64,000 bases of DNA from Methylomicrobium sp051061015 (lineage in GTDB: Bacteria > Pseudomonadota > Gammaproteobacteria > Methylococcales > Methylomonadaceae). The stretch lies in assembly GCA_051061015.1 (NCBI GenBank), contig JBPFEG010000058.1, forward strand, positions 1 to 64,000, given 5' to 3'. The translations under genes were made by a program, and so were the position numbers. The notes under the pieces are model-generated. The model was not told where the DNA came from. It searched no databases and saw nothing but the letters and a program-made list of their open reading frames with translations. Positions within the stretch are counted from its first letter, which is position 1, and each line of letters opens with the position of its first letter. Below, piece after piece: positions 51,993 to 61,051 of the stretch.

Positions 51993-53927
51993 ATGGCTAA
52001 AATTATCGGTATAGATTTAGGTACGACCAACTCTTGCGTCGCGGTACTCGAAAACGGCGTCGCGAAAGTGATCGAAAACAGCGAAGGTGCACGCACCACC
52101 CCGTCGATCATCGCCTTCACTAATGACGACGAAGTCCTGGTGGGTCAATCAGCCAAACGTCAGGCGGTCACCAATCCGAAAAACACCTTGTTTGCGATCA
52201 AGCGTCTGATCGGCCGCCGCTTCAAGGACGATGTCGTACAGAAAGACATCAAAATGGTGCCTTATAAGATCGTTGAAGCCGAGAACGGCGACGCATGGGT
52301 CGAGGTGCACGGCAAGAAAATGGCGGCCCCGGAAATTTCAGCCCGCGTATTGATGAAGCTGAAAAAAGACGCGGAAGCCTATCTGGGTGAAGAAGTGAAG
52401 GAAGCGGTAATCACCGTACCTGCGTATTTCAACGACTCCCAGCGTCAGGCAACCAAAGACGCCGGCCGTATCGCGGGCCTCGAAGTCAAGCGGATCATCA
52501 ACGAGCCGACGGCCTCTGCATTGGCGTTCGGCATGGATAAACCGAAAGGGGATACCAAAATCGCGGTGTATGACCTCGGCGGCGGCACGTTCGATATTTC
52601 GATCATTGAAATCGCCGAAATCGAAGGCGAACACCAGTTCGAAGTATTGTCGACCAACGGCGACACCTTCCTGGGCGGCGAAGACTTCGACGCGCGGATC
52701 ATCGAATATCTGGCAACCGAGTTCAAAAAAGAAAGCGGCGTCGATCTGCATAACGACCCGCTGGCCTTGCAGCGTCTGAAAGAAGCGGCGGAAAAGGCGA
52801 AGATCGAATTGTCTTCAGCCCAGCAAACGGACGTGAACCTGCCGTATATTACAGCCGACGCGACCGGACCGAAACACTTGAACGTGAAGCTGACCCGGGC
52901 GAAACTGGAATCTCTGGTCGAGGATCTGATCCTGCGCACCAAAGGTCCATGCGAAATCGCGCTGAAAGACGCCGGATTGAAAGCGTCCGAAATTCACGAC
53001 GTGATCCTGGTCGGCGGGCAAACCCGGATGCCGAAGGTCCAGGAAATGGTCAAAACGATCTTCGGCAAGGAACCACGCAAAGACGTGAATCCTGACGAAG
53101 CGGTTGCACTCGGCGCGGCGATCCAGGCCGGCGTACTCGGCGGCGAAGTAAAAGACGTGTTGCTGCTTGACGTGATTCCGTTGTCGCTCGGCATCGAAAC
53201 CCTGGGCGGCGTGATGACCAAGCTGATCGAGAAGAACACCACGATCCCGACCAATGCGTCGCAGGTGTTCTCGACCGCCGACGACAACCAGACCGCGGTA
53301 ACCGTGCACGTGCTGCAAGGCGAGCGCGAAGTCGCTTCTGCGAACAAATCGTTGGGCCGTTTCGATCTGTCCGATATTCCGCCGGCACCGCGCGGCATTC
53401 CGCAAATCGAGGTGTCCTTCGACATCGACGCGAACGGTATCCTGAACGTATCGGCGAAAGACAAGGCAACCGGAAAGAAACAGTCGATCGTGATCAAGGC
53501 TTCCAGCGGCCTGTCCGACACCGAAGTCGAACGGATGATCAAGGACGCCGAAGCACATGCCGAGGAAGACCGCAAGCTGACCGAACTGGTCGGCGTGCGC
53601 AATCATGCGGATGGTCTGATCCACGCGACCGAAAAATCGATCAAGGAACTGGGCGACCAGGTCAGCAGCGACGAAAAAGCCGCGATCGAAAAAGCGGTCG
53701 AGGAACTGAAGCAAGCCTGTAAAGGCGACAACAAGTCCGAGATCGAAAACAAAACGAATGATCTGACCGAACTGTCGGGCAAACTGGCTGAACGCGTCTA
53801 TGCGCAAAAATCGGCTTCCGAAGGTGGCGCACAACAGGCTGGCGCCCATGGCGCTTCCAGTCATGCAGCCGATGATGGCGTCGTCGATGCGGAATTTGAA
53901 GAAGTCAAGGACGATAAGAAAGGCTAA
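51993..53927 (+). CDS. dnaK: molecular chaperone DnaK (Hsp70)
   Basis: A 644-residue Hsp70 of standard length. IGIDLGTTNSCVAV opens the ATPase domain; AVITVPAYFNDSQRQATKDAGRIAGL, NEPTASALAFGMDKP, AVYDLGGGTFDISIIEI and ILVGGQTRMPKVQE follow. The substrate-binding domain begins after the VLLLDVIPLSLGIETLGG linker, and the C-terminal lid ends in a variable tail VVDAEFEEVKDDKKG. Cytoplasmic folding with GrpE and DnaJ. CIRCE upstream of hrcA and a sigma32-like site directly ahead offer two modes of heat control. Confidence 0.99.
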   Translation: MAKIIGIDLGTTNSCVAVLENGVAKVIENSEGARTTPSIIAFTNDDEVLVGQSAKRQAVTNPKNTLFAIKRLIGRRFKDDVVQKDIKMVPYKIVEAENGDAWVEVHGKKMAAPEISARVLMKLKKDAEAYLGEEVKEAVITVPAYFNDSQRQATKDAGRIAGLEVKRIINEPTASALAFGMDKPKGDTKIAVYDLGGGTFDISIIEIAEIEGEHQFEVLSTNGDTFLGGEDFDARIIEYLATEFKKESGVDLHNDPLALQRLKEAAEKAKIELSSAQQTDVNLPYITADATGPKHLNVKLTRAKLESLVEDLILRTKGPCEIALKDAGLKASEIHDVILVGGQTRMPKVQEMVKTIFGKEPRKDVNPDEAVALGAAIQAGVLGGEVKDVLLLDVIPLSLGIETLGGVMTKLIEKNTTIPTNASQVFSTADDNQTAVTVHVLQGEREVASANKSLGRFDLSDIPPAPRGIPQIEVSFDIDANGILNVSAKDKATGKKQSIVIKASSGLSDTEVERMIKDAEAHAEEDRKLTELVGVRNHADGLIHATEKSIKELGDQVSSDEKAAIEKAVEELKQACKGDNKSEIENKTNDLTELSGKLAERVYAQKSASEGGAQQAGAHGASSHAADDGVVDAEFEEVKDDKKG

Positions 53928-53978
53928 AACTTTGTAAGGTGGGCGGCGTTTTCCGCCCCCCGATTTCATCCGCAAAAC

Positions 53979-54009
53979 GGTGGGCAAACGGTGAAACTGT
54001 TTGCCCACC
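53979..54009. repeat. hairpin in dnaK-dnaJ spacer, first
   Basis: GGTGGGCAAAC and GTTTGCCCACC form an 11-base-pair stem with a 9-base loop. The GTGGGCAAA unit resembles common intergenic repeats of gammaproteobacteria. No T-tract. Confidence 0.7.
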
Positions 54010-54022
54010 CTACATTTTCCTT

Positions 54023-54050
54023 GCAGGAACAGGCATCCGCCTGTTCCTGC
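54023..54050 (+). terminator. hairpin in dnaK-dnaJ spacer, attenuator-like
   Basis: GCAGGAACAGGC and GCCTGTTCCTGC form a perfect 12-base-pair stem with loop ATCC, followed by AATTTTGTTT. It could partially terminate transcription or protect dnaK mRNA. Confidence 0.6.
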
Positions 54051-54081
54051 AATTTTGTTTAAAGCCACCCAATAACAACCC

Positions 54082-55215
54082 ATGGCAAAAGAAGATTATT
54101 ACAAGCTTCTCGGTGTGGACAGAAACGCCAGCGACGAAGAGATCAAAAAAAGCTATCGCAAGCTGGCGATGAAATTTCATCCCGATCGCAACAAGGATGA
54201 CTCCGAGAAAGCAGAAGCCAAATTCAAACAAATCAAAGAAGCCTACGAAGTTTTGTCCGATGCTAAAAAGCGCGCGGCCTACGATCAGTTCGGCCATGCC
54301 GGCGTTGATTCGTCGATGGGCGGCGGTCGCTACGGCGGCTTCGGCGCGGAAAGCTTCAGCGATGTATTCGGGGACATGTTCGGCGATATTTTCGGCGGCG
54401 GCCGCTCTCGCGGCGGCGCGCAACGCGGCTCCGACCTGCGCTACAATCTCGAGCTGACGCTCGAGGAAGCAGTCGCCGGTACCGAAGCAAAGATTCGCGT
54501 CCAAGTGCTGACAACCTGTAGCGAATGTTCCGGCACCGGTGCGAAGAAAGGTTCCTCACCGGTGATCTGTTCGACCTGTCACGGCCATGGTCAGGTCCGG
54601 ATGCAGCAAGGCTTCTTTGCAGTACAGCAAACCTGCCCGACCTGCCGAGGTACCGGCAAGCAAATCAAAGATCCGTGCGGCAAGTGCTACGGGCAGGGTC
54701 GCGTCCAGGACACCAAGACCTTGTCGGCCAAAATTCCGGCCGGAGTCGATACCGGCGACCGTATCCGCCTGTCCGGCGAAGGCGAAGCGGGTGAACTGGG
54801 CGGACCGCCGGGCGATTTATATGTGCAGATTCAGGTGAAGGATCATCCGATCTTTACCCGCGACGGCGCGAACCTGTATTGCGAAGTGCCGATCAGCTTT
54901 CCGACCGCCTGCCTCGGCGGCGAACTGGAAGTGCCGACTTTGGACGGCAAGGTCAGCCTGAAAATTCCGCCTGAAACGCAGACCGGGAAACTGTTCCGCC
55001 TGCGCGGCAAGGGTGTGAAGCCGGTACGCGGCGGCCCGGTCGGCGATTTGTTGTGCCGGGTTCAGGTTGAAACGCCGGTGCACCTGACCAAGGAGCAAAA
55101 GGATCTGATCGCGCAACTGAGTGAATCGCTGATGGGCGGCGGCAAGCATCACAGTCCGCAGGAGCATTCGTTCATAGACGGTGTGAAGAATTTTTTCGAT
55201 AAATTGACAGGATAG
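54082..55215 (+). CDS. dnaJ: molecular chaperone DnaJ (Hsp40)
   Basis: A 377-residue type I DnaJ. J-domain DYYKLLGVDRNASDEEIKKSYRKLAMKFHPDRNK with the HPD motif at residues 33-35; a Gly/Phe-rich region (GGGRYGGFGAESFSDVFGDMFGDIFGGG); four zinc-binding repeats CSECSGTG, CSTCHGHG, CPTCRGTG, CGKCYGQG (residues ~145-215); and C-terminal substrate-binding domains. Partner of DnaK. It begins 154 bases after dnaK, past two hairpins, and is followed by dapB after 5 bases. Confidence 0.99.
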   Translation: MAKEDYYKLLGVDRNASDEEIKKSYRKLAMKFHPDRNKDDSEKAEAKFKQIKEAYEVLSDAKKRAAYDQFGHAGVDSSMGGGRYGGFGAESFSDVFGDMFGDIFGGGRSRGGAQRGSDLRYNLELTLEEAVAGTEAKIRVQVLTTCSECSGTGAKKGSSPVICSTCHGHGQVRMQQGFFAVQQTCPTCRGTGKQIKDPCGKCYGQGRVQDTKTLSAKIPAGVDTGDRIRLSGEGEAGELGGPPGDLYVQIQVKDHPIFTRDGANLYCEVPISFPTACLGGELEVPTLDGKVSLKIPPETQTGKLFRLRGKGVKPVRGGPVGDLLCRVQVETPVHLTKEQKDLIAQLSESLMGGGKHHSPQEHSFIDGVKNFFDKLTG

Positions 55216-55220
55216 GCAAC

Positions 55221-56033
55221 ATGCTTCGAATTGCAGTCGCGGGCGTTTCCGGCCGCATGGGTTCTTGTTTGGTCAAAGCGGCCGATGCGGCGGCCCATGC
55301 CGAGTTTACCGCCGCAGTATCGCGTCCGGGCAGCCTCGCGGTCGGCAGGGACGCGGGCGAGCTGGCGGGACTGGGCTCTATCGGCGTGCAGGTCGCGAAC
55401 GACTTGTCGGCAGTAATCGATCAATTCGATGTGCTGATCGATTTTACCCGACCCGACACCTCGATGGCACTGATCGAGCAATGCCGGTCAGCCGGTAAAA
55501 AGATCGTAATCGGCACAACCGGTTATACGCCGGAGCAAAAACTGACGATCGAGCGGGCCGCCCAGGATGTCGCGATCGTGCTGTCGCCGAACATGAGCGT
55601 CGGCGTGAATCTGTCGCTGAAGCTTCTCGAAATGACCGCTCGGGTGATGGGGGATAACAGCGACATCGAGATCGTCGAAGCACATCACCGCCATAAGGTC
55701 GACGCGCCTTCCGGCACTGCGCTCAGGATGGGCGAAGTGATTGCGGCCACACTGGACCGCGACCTGAAAGAGTGCGCGATCTACGGCCGCGAAGGCCATA
55801 CCGGCGCGCGCGACCGCAAAACGATCGGTTTTTTGACGATCCGCGCAGGCGATATTGTGGGCGATCATACCGTAATGTTTGCGGACGAAGGCGAACGGGT
55901 CGAAATCACCCACAAGGCGACCAGCCGGATGACTTTCGCAAACGGTGCGGTACGCGCTGCCTTATGGCTGAAGGATAAATCGAAAGGCCTTTACGACATG
56001 CAGGACGTTCTGGGCCTGAAAACGCTCGCCTGA
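55221..56033 (+). CDS. dapB: 4-hydroxy-tetrahydrodipicolinate reductase
   Basis: A 270-residue enzyme of lysine and diaminopimelate synthesis. MLRIAVAGVSGRMGS is the NAD(P)H-binding loop; DVLIDFTRPDTSMALIEQC, GTTGYTPEQ, APNMSVGVNLS-like SPNMSVGVNLSLKLLE, and EAHHRHKVDAPSGTALRMGE with the catalytic His-His and Lys residues follow; AGDIVGDHTVMFADEGERVEITHKATSRMTFANGAVRAALWL ends the protein. The gene is translationally close to dnaJ (5-base gap) so it probably belongs to the same transcript, as in several gammaproteobacteria. Confidence 0.98.
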   Translation: MLRIAVAGVSGRMGSCLVKAADAAAHAEFTAAVSRPGSLAVGRDAGELAGLGSIGVQVANDLSAVIDQFDVLIDFTRPDTSMALIEQCRSAGKKIVIGTTGYTPEQKLTIERAAQDVAIVLSPNMSVGVNLSLKLLEMTARVMGDNSDIEIVEAHHRHKVDAPSGTALRMGEVIAATLDRDLKECAIYGREGHTGARDRKTIGFLTIRAGDIVGDHTVMFADEGERVEITHKATSRMTFANGAVRAALWLKDKSKGLYDMQDVLGLKTLA

Positions 56034-56379
56034 AGTGAAGTCGAATCAAGTCATTTTTTTCGAACGATAATTGCTGATTTTTCGTTGTTGAGATCGGAAG
56101 ACTAACCGTCCTGTTTCAGCAACGAAAATGGCTTATATCCAGCCGGCGTCGATTATACTTGATGTCAGCTCTCATCCTTTCTCCATAACAGATCGGAGCG
56201 CCGGAGCCTGAAATCGGCGGTACTCCCGACTTTATCTCGACCTTCCACTTATCAAACAGCACGTGGAAGTAGAGTGTAGGAGTTCCTGCGCATACCAAAG
56301 CCGTAACCGTACAAAGCTTCTTCAAAAATCCAGGCTATGCTTCCGGTTACCGGATTCAGACTCTAAGGAGTGAAAATTC
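56034..56379. other. intergenic region after dapB
   Basis: No gene I can support. A minus-strand, TTG-started frame (56116-56325, 69 codons) has some protein-like composition but no ribosome site and no recognised family. AAGGAG lies at about 56365 ahead of the next gene. Confidence 0.35.
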
Positions 56380-57498
56380 ATGAAAATGATGCAGCGGATC
56401 AATCAATTTCTTCTGCTTTTGGCGATTTTCACCCTCAGCCATGAGGTGACAGCCGCCCAAAACAACTTCACTATCAAGACGCTCAAGCGCTCTGACTGGG
56501 AATTTCCGGTTCTGGAGGGAGGCAATTCAAACGTTACCGAGCGGATCCATTCTCTGATGCTCGTAAATGCGTTTGGTCTGGAGTTTCCCGCCCTTCCTCC
56601 GGCAGATCCGTTTCAGAGCCTCACCATATTGCACGATGAACAGACCCGATCGATACCCAGCATGAGTTACCAGGTGCTGCGCAATGACGAGCGTCTGTTC
56701 TCGGTTTTGTTTGACGGCGAAGGCTGCGGCGCATATTGCGAGCCTTTTCAGCAGCCGCTGGCTTTTGAAGCCGCTACCGGCCGCTTATTGACCGATTCGG
56801 ATGTGTTTACCGATGCCGGCCGCAAGGCACTGATCTCTGAGCTGGTCAAACGCAATCAAAAGGCCATTCAGAATCAGATTGCAAAACTGCAGGACAAAAA
56901 ACCCTCCGACTTTGCCAGCCCCGACGATTTAAACGCCGCGCAGGATATGTACAAAAGCTGTCTGGATAACTGGCAATCGGAAGACTGGCGGGACTGGATC
57001 GGTAAAATGGAATTTCATCCGACCGAACTGCTTTTTGTACATGGACGCTGCAGCAATCATATCTTACAGGCAGTGGATGACTTGGGGGACTTGCGCAATT
57101 CGTTTGCATATGCGACGTTGAAACCCTGGCTGAGCGACTACGGAAAACGCTTATTGCTGGGAGAAAAAAACGAGAGCTCTCCCCGGTCGGCGCCCGGACA
57201 ATGGTTAAAAGGCGCAATCGGGGACAAAACCCGGATCAGTCTGTATCTTATAAAACCTGATCATGATTATTCGAACAAGGAAACCGATATCCACGGCTAT
57301 TATTTCTATGACCGCTACAGAAAGCCGCTGAAGCTGCAAGGGAAATGGAAGAACGGCAAATTCTTTCTGGAGGAATTCGACCAAAAAAGTATCCCGCAAG
57401 CCATTATGACTTTGGAAAATGATAGCAATGGAGGGTTGCTGGGGCAGTGGAAAAGCCATAACGGCAAAAAAACGCTGGAAGTAAAACTTGATCCGTGA
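56380..57498 (+). CDS. secreted protein of unknown function
   Basis: A 372-residue protein with signal peptide (MKMMQRINQFLLLLAIFTLSHEVTA). The central part (SMSYQVLRNDERLFSVLFDGEGCGAYCEPFQQPLAFEAATGRLLTDSDVFTDAGRKAL) recalls the layout of RsiV/DUF3298-like domains, in which an effector-sensing beta fold precedes a stretch on 'fullness' of a measurement; this is only a structural guess. The C-terminal ~80 residues (ISLYLIKPDHD..., YYFYDRYRKPLKLQGKW) look like a beta-rich module. CGAYC may form a disulfide. ATG is supported by AAGGAG. Confidence 0.55.
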   Translation: MKMMQRINQFLLLLAIFTLSHEVTAAQNNFTIKTLKRSDWEFPVLEGGNSNVTERIHSLMLVNAFGLEFPALPPADPFQSLTILHDEQTRSIPSMSYQVLRNDERLFSVLFDGEGCGAYCEPFQQPLAFEAATGRLLTDSDVFTDAGRKALISELVKRNQKAIQNQIAKLQDKKPSDFASPDDLNAAQDMYKSCLDNWQSEDWRDWIGKMEFHPTELLFVHGRCSNHILQAVDDLGDLRNSFAYATLKPWLSDYGKRLLLGEKNESSPRSAPGQWLKGAIGDKTRISLYLIKPDHDYSNKETDIHGYYFYDRYRKPLKLQGKWKNGKFFLEEFDQKSIPQAIMTLENDSNGGLLGQWKSHNGKKTLEVKLDP

Positions 57499-57697
57499 GC
57501 CGGACATGACTCTGGGAACACTCATAAAACAAACCCTCATCCGATTTGTATTGCCGATCTTTAGGATTTACGTCAGCAAACCTGCGTACTCTTTTTTCGA
57601 AGAATTATTTCCCTTAAACAAATTATTGTTTTTTGCCGTCAATATAACCATAATGTTTATGCGGTTATTTGCCGCCACTAAACAGAGGAGAAAAATT

Positions 57698-58093
57698 ATG
57701 GCATTAATTACCTGGACAGCAGCCCAATTTGGAACCAATGTAGGATTTGCTGACGAAGAGCACCAGATTTTATTCGGAAAATTGAACAAACTGTACGAGC
57801 TGGCGACGGGGGGCGCGGCACGGTCAGCGGTGGGGTCACAGCTCGATGATTTGATTGCGTATGTGGTTGGGCATTTTGCGCATGAAGAAAAAGAAATGGC
57901 CGCTGCCGGATTTCCCGGTTTTGACGCGCACAAGGCGGAACATGATGCGCTGGTGAGCATCTGTGCGGATTTGCAGAAAAAATTTCACGCCGACCAAGCG
58001 GAAGTCACCGAGGATGTCGGCCAGATGGTGAAAGGCTGGCTGGACCATCATATTCCGACCTTTGACAGAGGTTATTCGGCCGTTCTGAAATAA
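57698..58093 (+). CDS. bacteriohemerythrin
   Basis: A 131-residue O2-binding diiron protein. All expected ligands are present: His 22 (DEEHQ), His 59 and Glu 63 (HFAHEE), His 78 and His 82 (HKAEH), His 118 and Asp 123 (HIPTFD). Length and spacing agree with the single-domain bacteriohemerythrins abundant in methanotrophs, where they are thought to supply oxygen to membrane-bound methane monooxygenase. ATG 57698 has AGAGGAG upstream; the 70 extra codons open before it are not protein-like. A hairpin follows the stop. Confidence 0.95.
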   Translation: MALITWTAAQFGTNVGFADEEHQILFGKLNKLYELATGGAARSAVGSQLDDLIAYVVGHFAHEEKEMAAAGFPGFDAHKAEHDALVSICADLQKKFHADQAEVTEDVGQMVKGWLDHHIPTFDRGYSAVLK

Positions 58094-58105
58094 AAACTCG
58101 GCAAC

Positions 58106-58140
58106 GGGTAGGGAGTCAGGGTCAGAGTGCCTCCCTACCC
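58106..58140 (+). terminator. hairpin after the bacteriohemerythrin gene
   Basis: GGGTAGGGAG and CTCCCTACCC pair in a 10-base-pair stem with a 15-base loop, 12 bases after the stop. No T-tract, so it may be a repeat element or a weak terminator. Confidence 0.5.
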
Positions 58141-58234
58141 TACGATTCTCACGGTTTGCAACTTTTCCCGGTCTATTCCCTTCTCTCGAGGGAAAGGAAG
58201 GAAATCGGCTTCCTACCTAAGCTATAAATCTACC

Positions 58235-60916
58235 CTATTGCCGTAAATCCTTGACCACACGCACGACTTCAGAGTCACCGGGAATTTCTTCGATGCTGAA
58301 ACCGAGTTTGCTGACAAACGACAGCATCGGCTTGTTCACGGTCAACACTTCCCCTTCGATATAGGCGATGCCTTTGAATTTGGCCGCACGCATCAGCGTT
58401 TTCATCAGACGGGTGCCGATGCCTTTACACTGGCTGTCGTCCGAAACCACTAACGCAAATTCGGCGGAACGCCCGTCCGGGTTCATGATATAGCGCCCGA
58501 CGCCGTATTCCTTCGGCGGAATTTCCTGTTCGGAGACCGCGATAAAGGCCATTTCGCGGTCGTAATCAATCTGCGTAAAACGCACGATCATCTCCGGCGT
58601 CAGTTCCTGCAGCGCCTGCATAAAACGAAAGTATTTACTGCGTTCGGACAAGCGATGCACGAAGTCCTTTTCCATATCGCCGTCTTCCGGACGAATCGGG
58701 CGAATCGTGATATTGATGCCGTTAGCGAGCTGGTAATGTTCGGTCAACTCGTGCGGATAAGGATGGATCGCCATATGCGAATACGGCATCAGTTCATGCG
58801 ACAACTGTATCTTAATCCGCGCATCGACGGCCATCACGCCCTGTTCGTCCGCAATCAGCGGATTGATATCCAGCTCGAGGATTTCCGGCAGCTCGCTGAC
58901 CATCAGCGAAATGTTCAGCAATACATCGATCAAGGCTTTATTTCGAATCGGCGGCAATTGCCTGAACGGGCCTAAATATTTCGCCGCTTTCGTTTTGGCG
59001 ATCATTTGTCCGGCCATGTAGGCGTTCAGCGGCGGCAGCGCGACCGACTTGTCCTTCAGGATTTCGACCATCGTCCCACCCAGTCCGAAGCTGATCGCCG
59101 GACCGAACACCGGATCGCGGATCACGCCGATCATCAATTCCCGCCCGCTGGATGAGCCGTACATCGGTTCGACAGTCATCCCGACTTCGTTGATTTCCGG
59201 ATGCTGCTTCCGGATTGCCGCTTCCATTTCGGCGAAGACACTGGAGAGTACCTGCACGCTGCGGATATTCAGCCTGACCCCGCCGACGTCGGATTTATGG
59301 CTGAATTCGGCCATGTTCACTTTCAATACGACCGGGAAGCCCATCGTTTCGGCCGCGATCATTGCATCCTTCACATTCCCCACCTTGATCGTTTGCGTAA
59401 CCGGGACGCGGAATGCAGCCAGAATCGCCTTCGATTCCTGAGTCGTCATCACCTGCCGGCCTTCGGACAACACCCGCTCGATGATCAGGCGGGCGCCCTC
59501 CACATCGGGGGTGGGCAACTCTTCCGCCAGCGAAGGAATTTGTTTGAGCAGGATTTGATTATCGTGGTATTTGGCAAGAAAAGAAAAAGCATCGACTGCG
59601 ACTTCCGGGGTGTCAAAATGCGCCACACGGGAATTCTCGAACAGTTCCCTGCCCGCCTCGACCTTCGAGCCTCCGGTCCAGGAAGCAAGCACCGGCTTGC
59701 TGGAGGTAGCGGCCGCCTCGATCACGCAATGCGCCGCTTGAGTCGGATTCGTCATGGCCTGGGGGGTCAGAATCACTAAAACGCCGTCCACAGCCGGATC
59801 ATTCAGGCAGACTTCCAGCACTTTCCGAAAGCGTTCGGGCGTGGCATCGCCAAGAATATCGATCGGATTGCCTCGCGACCAGTGCGCGGGCAACAGCTGA
59901 TTCAATGTCTCGAAACTGGCCGGACTTAATTCGGCCATTTTGACCCCGACGTCGCCGGCCCGGTCGGTGCTCATCACTCCCGGTCCCCCCGCATTGGTAA
60001 TGATCGCCAGACGCGCCTGTTTGACCAGATAATTGTTGACTAGAATCCGCGCTGCGGAGAACAGTTCCGCGATGCTGTATACCCTCACTACTCCGGCCCG
60101 CTCGATGGCCGCGTCGAATACGTCGTCGCCGCCGACCAGCGCGCCGGTATGCGACATTGCGGCTTTGGAACCCGCTTCGTGGCGGCCGGACTTGATCAGA
60201 ATAACCGGCTTCAGGCGGGCCGCAACTTTCAATCCGCTCAAAAAGCGGCGCGCATCGCGGATGCCTTCGACATACATCAATATGCCGGTAGTCCGGGTAT
60301 CCAGCGCCAGATAATCCAGCACTTCACCGAAATCGATATCGGCCGCACCGCCCATCGAAACGACTGTCGAGAAACCGATATCGTTCGCCTGCGCCCAATC
60401 CAGAATCGCGGTGCAGACCGCGCCCGACTGCGACAATAACGCCAGATTGCCATCCTTGACCGGGCCGTCGCCGAAAGTGGCATTCAGATGGCCGCTCGGT
60501 CGAATCACGCCGAGACAATTTGGGCCGATGATCCGGATACCGAAACGACGCGCAATGTCCAAAATCTCGCCCTCCAGGCGCTTCCCTTCTGCACCGAGTT
60601 CGCCAAATCCGGCGCTGATGATAATCACGCAGCCGACGCCTTTGTCTCCGCATTGATGGATGATGCCATGCACGGTAGCCGCAGGGGTTGCGATCACAGC
60701 CAGATCGACCTCTTCAGGGATCGAATTGATGTCCCGATAAACCTTGCGGCCTAGCAAATTCTCATGTTTCAGGTTGACCGGATAAATTCCGCCTTCAAAT
60801 CCTGCTTCCAGCATGTTCAGCAATAGACGGTGCCCGACACTGTCGGGACGTTCCGAGGCGCCGATGATCGCGATCGAGCGGGGAGAAAAAAAACGGCTGA
60901 GATAATGAGGGCCCAT
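58235..60916 (-). CDS. bifunctional acyl-CoA synthetase (NDP-forming)-like protein with GNAT acetyltransferase domain (Pat/YfiQ type)
   Basis: An 893-residue protein. Order of domains: CoA-binding (SIAIIGASERPDSVGHRLLLNML, from residue ~13), succinyl-CoA-ligase-like flavodoxin fold (CVIIISAGFGELG, GPNCLGVI, LLSQSGAVCTAILDWA), ATP-grasp (residues ~485-700: TMGFPVVLKVNMAEFSHKSDVGGVRLNI), and a C-terminal GNAT domain (~740-893: LVVSDDSQCKGIGTRLMKTLMRAAKFKGIAYIEGEVL). This is the arrangement of E. coli YfiQ/PatZ, a protein lysine acetyltransferase that acetylates Acs and other proteins. The synthetase part may be degenerate in such enzymes. Monocistronic. Confidence 0.93.
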   Translation of the reverse strand: MGPHYLSRFFSPRSIAIIGASERPDSVGHRLLLNMLEAGFEGGIYPVNLKHENLLGRKVYRDINSIPEEVDLAVIATPAATVHGIIHQCGDKGVGCVIIISAGFGELGAEGKRLEGEILDIARRFGIRIIGPNCLGVIRPSGHLNATFGDGPVKDGNLALLSQSGAVCTAILDWAQANDIGFSTVVSMGGAADIDFGEVLDYLALDTRTTGILMYVEGIRDARRFLSGLKVAARLKPVILIKSGRHEAGSKAAMSHTGALVGGDDVFDAAIERAGVVRVYSIAELFSAARILVNNYLVKQARLAIITNAGGPGVMSTDRAGDVGVKMAELSPASFETLNQLLPAHWSRGNPIDILGDATPERFRKVLEVCLNDPAVDGVLVILTPQAMTNPTQAAHCVIEAAATSSKPVLASWTGGSKVEAGRELFENSRVAHFDTPEVAVDAFSFLAKYHDNQILLKQIPSLAEELPTPDVEGARLIIERVLSEGRQVMTTQESKAILAAFRVPVTQTIKVGNVKDAMIAAETMGFPVVLKVNMAEFSHKSDVGGVRLNIRSVQVLSSVFAEMEAAIRKQHPEINEVGMTVEPMYGSSSGRELMIGVIRDPVFGPAISFGLGGTMVEILKDKSVALPPLNAYMAGQMIAKTKAAKYLGPFRQLPPIRNKALIDVLLNISLMVSELPEILELDINPLIADEQGVMAVDARIKIQLSHELMPYSHMAIHPYPHELTEHYQLANGINITIRPIRPEDGDMEKDFVHRLSERSKYFRFMQALQELTPEMIVRFTQIDYDREMAFIAVSEQEIPPKEYGVGRYIMNPDGRSAEFALVVSDDSQCKGIGTRLMKTLMRAAKFKGIAYIEGEVLTVNKPMLSFVSKLGFSIEEIPGDSEVVRVVKDLRQ

Positions 60917-61051
60917 GATGCTCCGGCAATAGATAATTCAGGTCGAAAAAATTTTAGCATCGAAAAAGCGCAATCCGCGTATTTATTGCCGCTTAATTGC
61001 TAGACTGGGGTAAAATGCCGATATCAATCAATTTACACTCATGATAGATTT

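Noticed and set aside
52815..54083. 422-codon minus-strand open frame inside dnaK
   Set aside because: Pure shadow of dnaK codon bias; no start signal or recognisable protein.
56116..56325. 69-codon minus-strand frame with protein-like composition (GVPPISGSGAPICYGE)
   Set aside because: TTG start without ribosome site and no recognised family; kept only as a note in the intergenic entry.
57488..57697. Upstream extension of the bacteriohemerythrin frame (70 codons)
   Set aside because: Family proteins start at MALITW-like positions and a strong ribosome site precedes that ATG.
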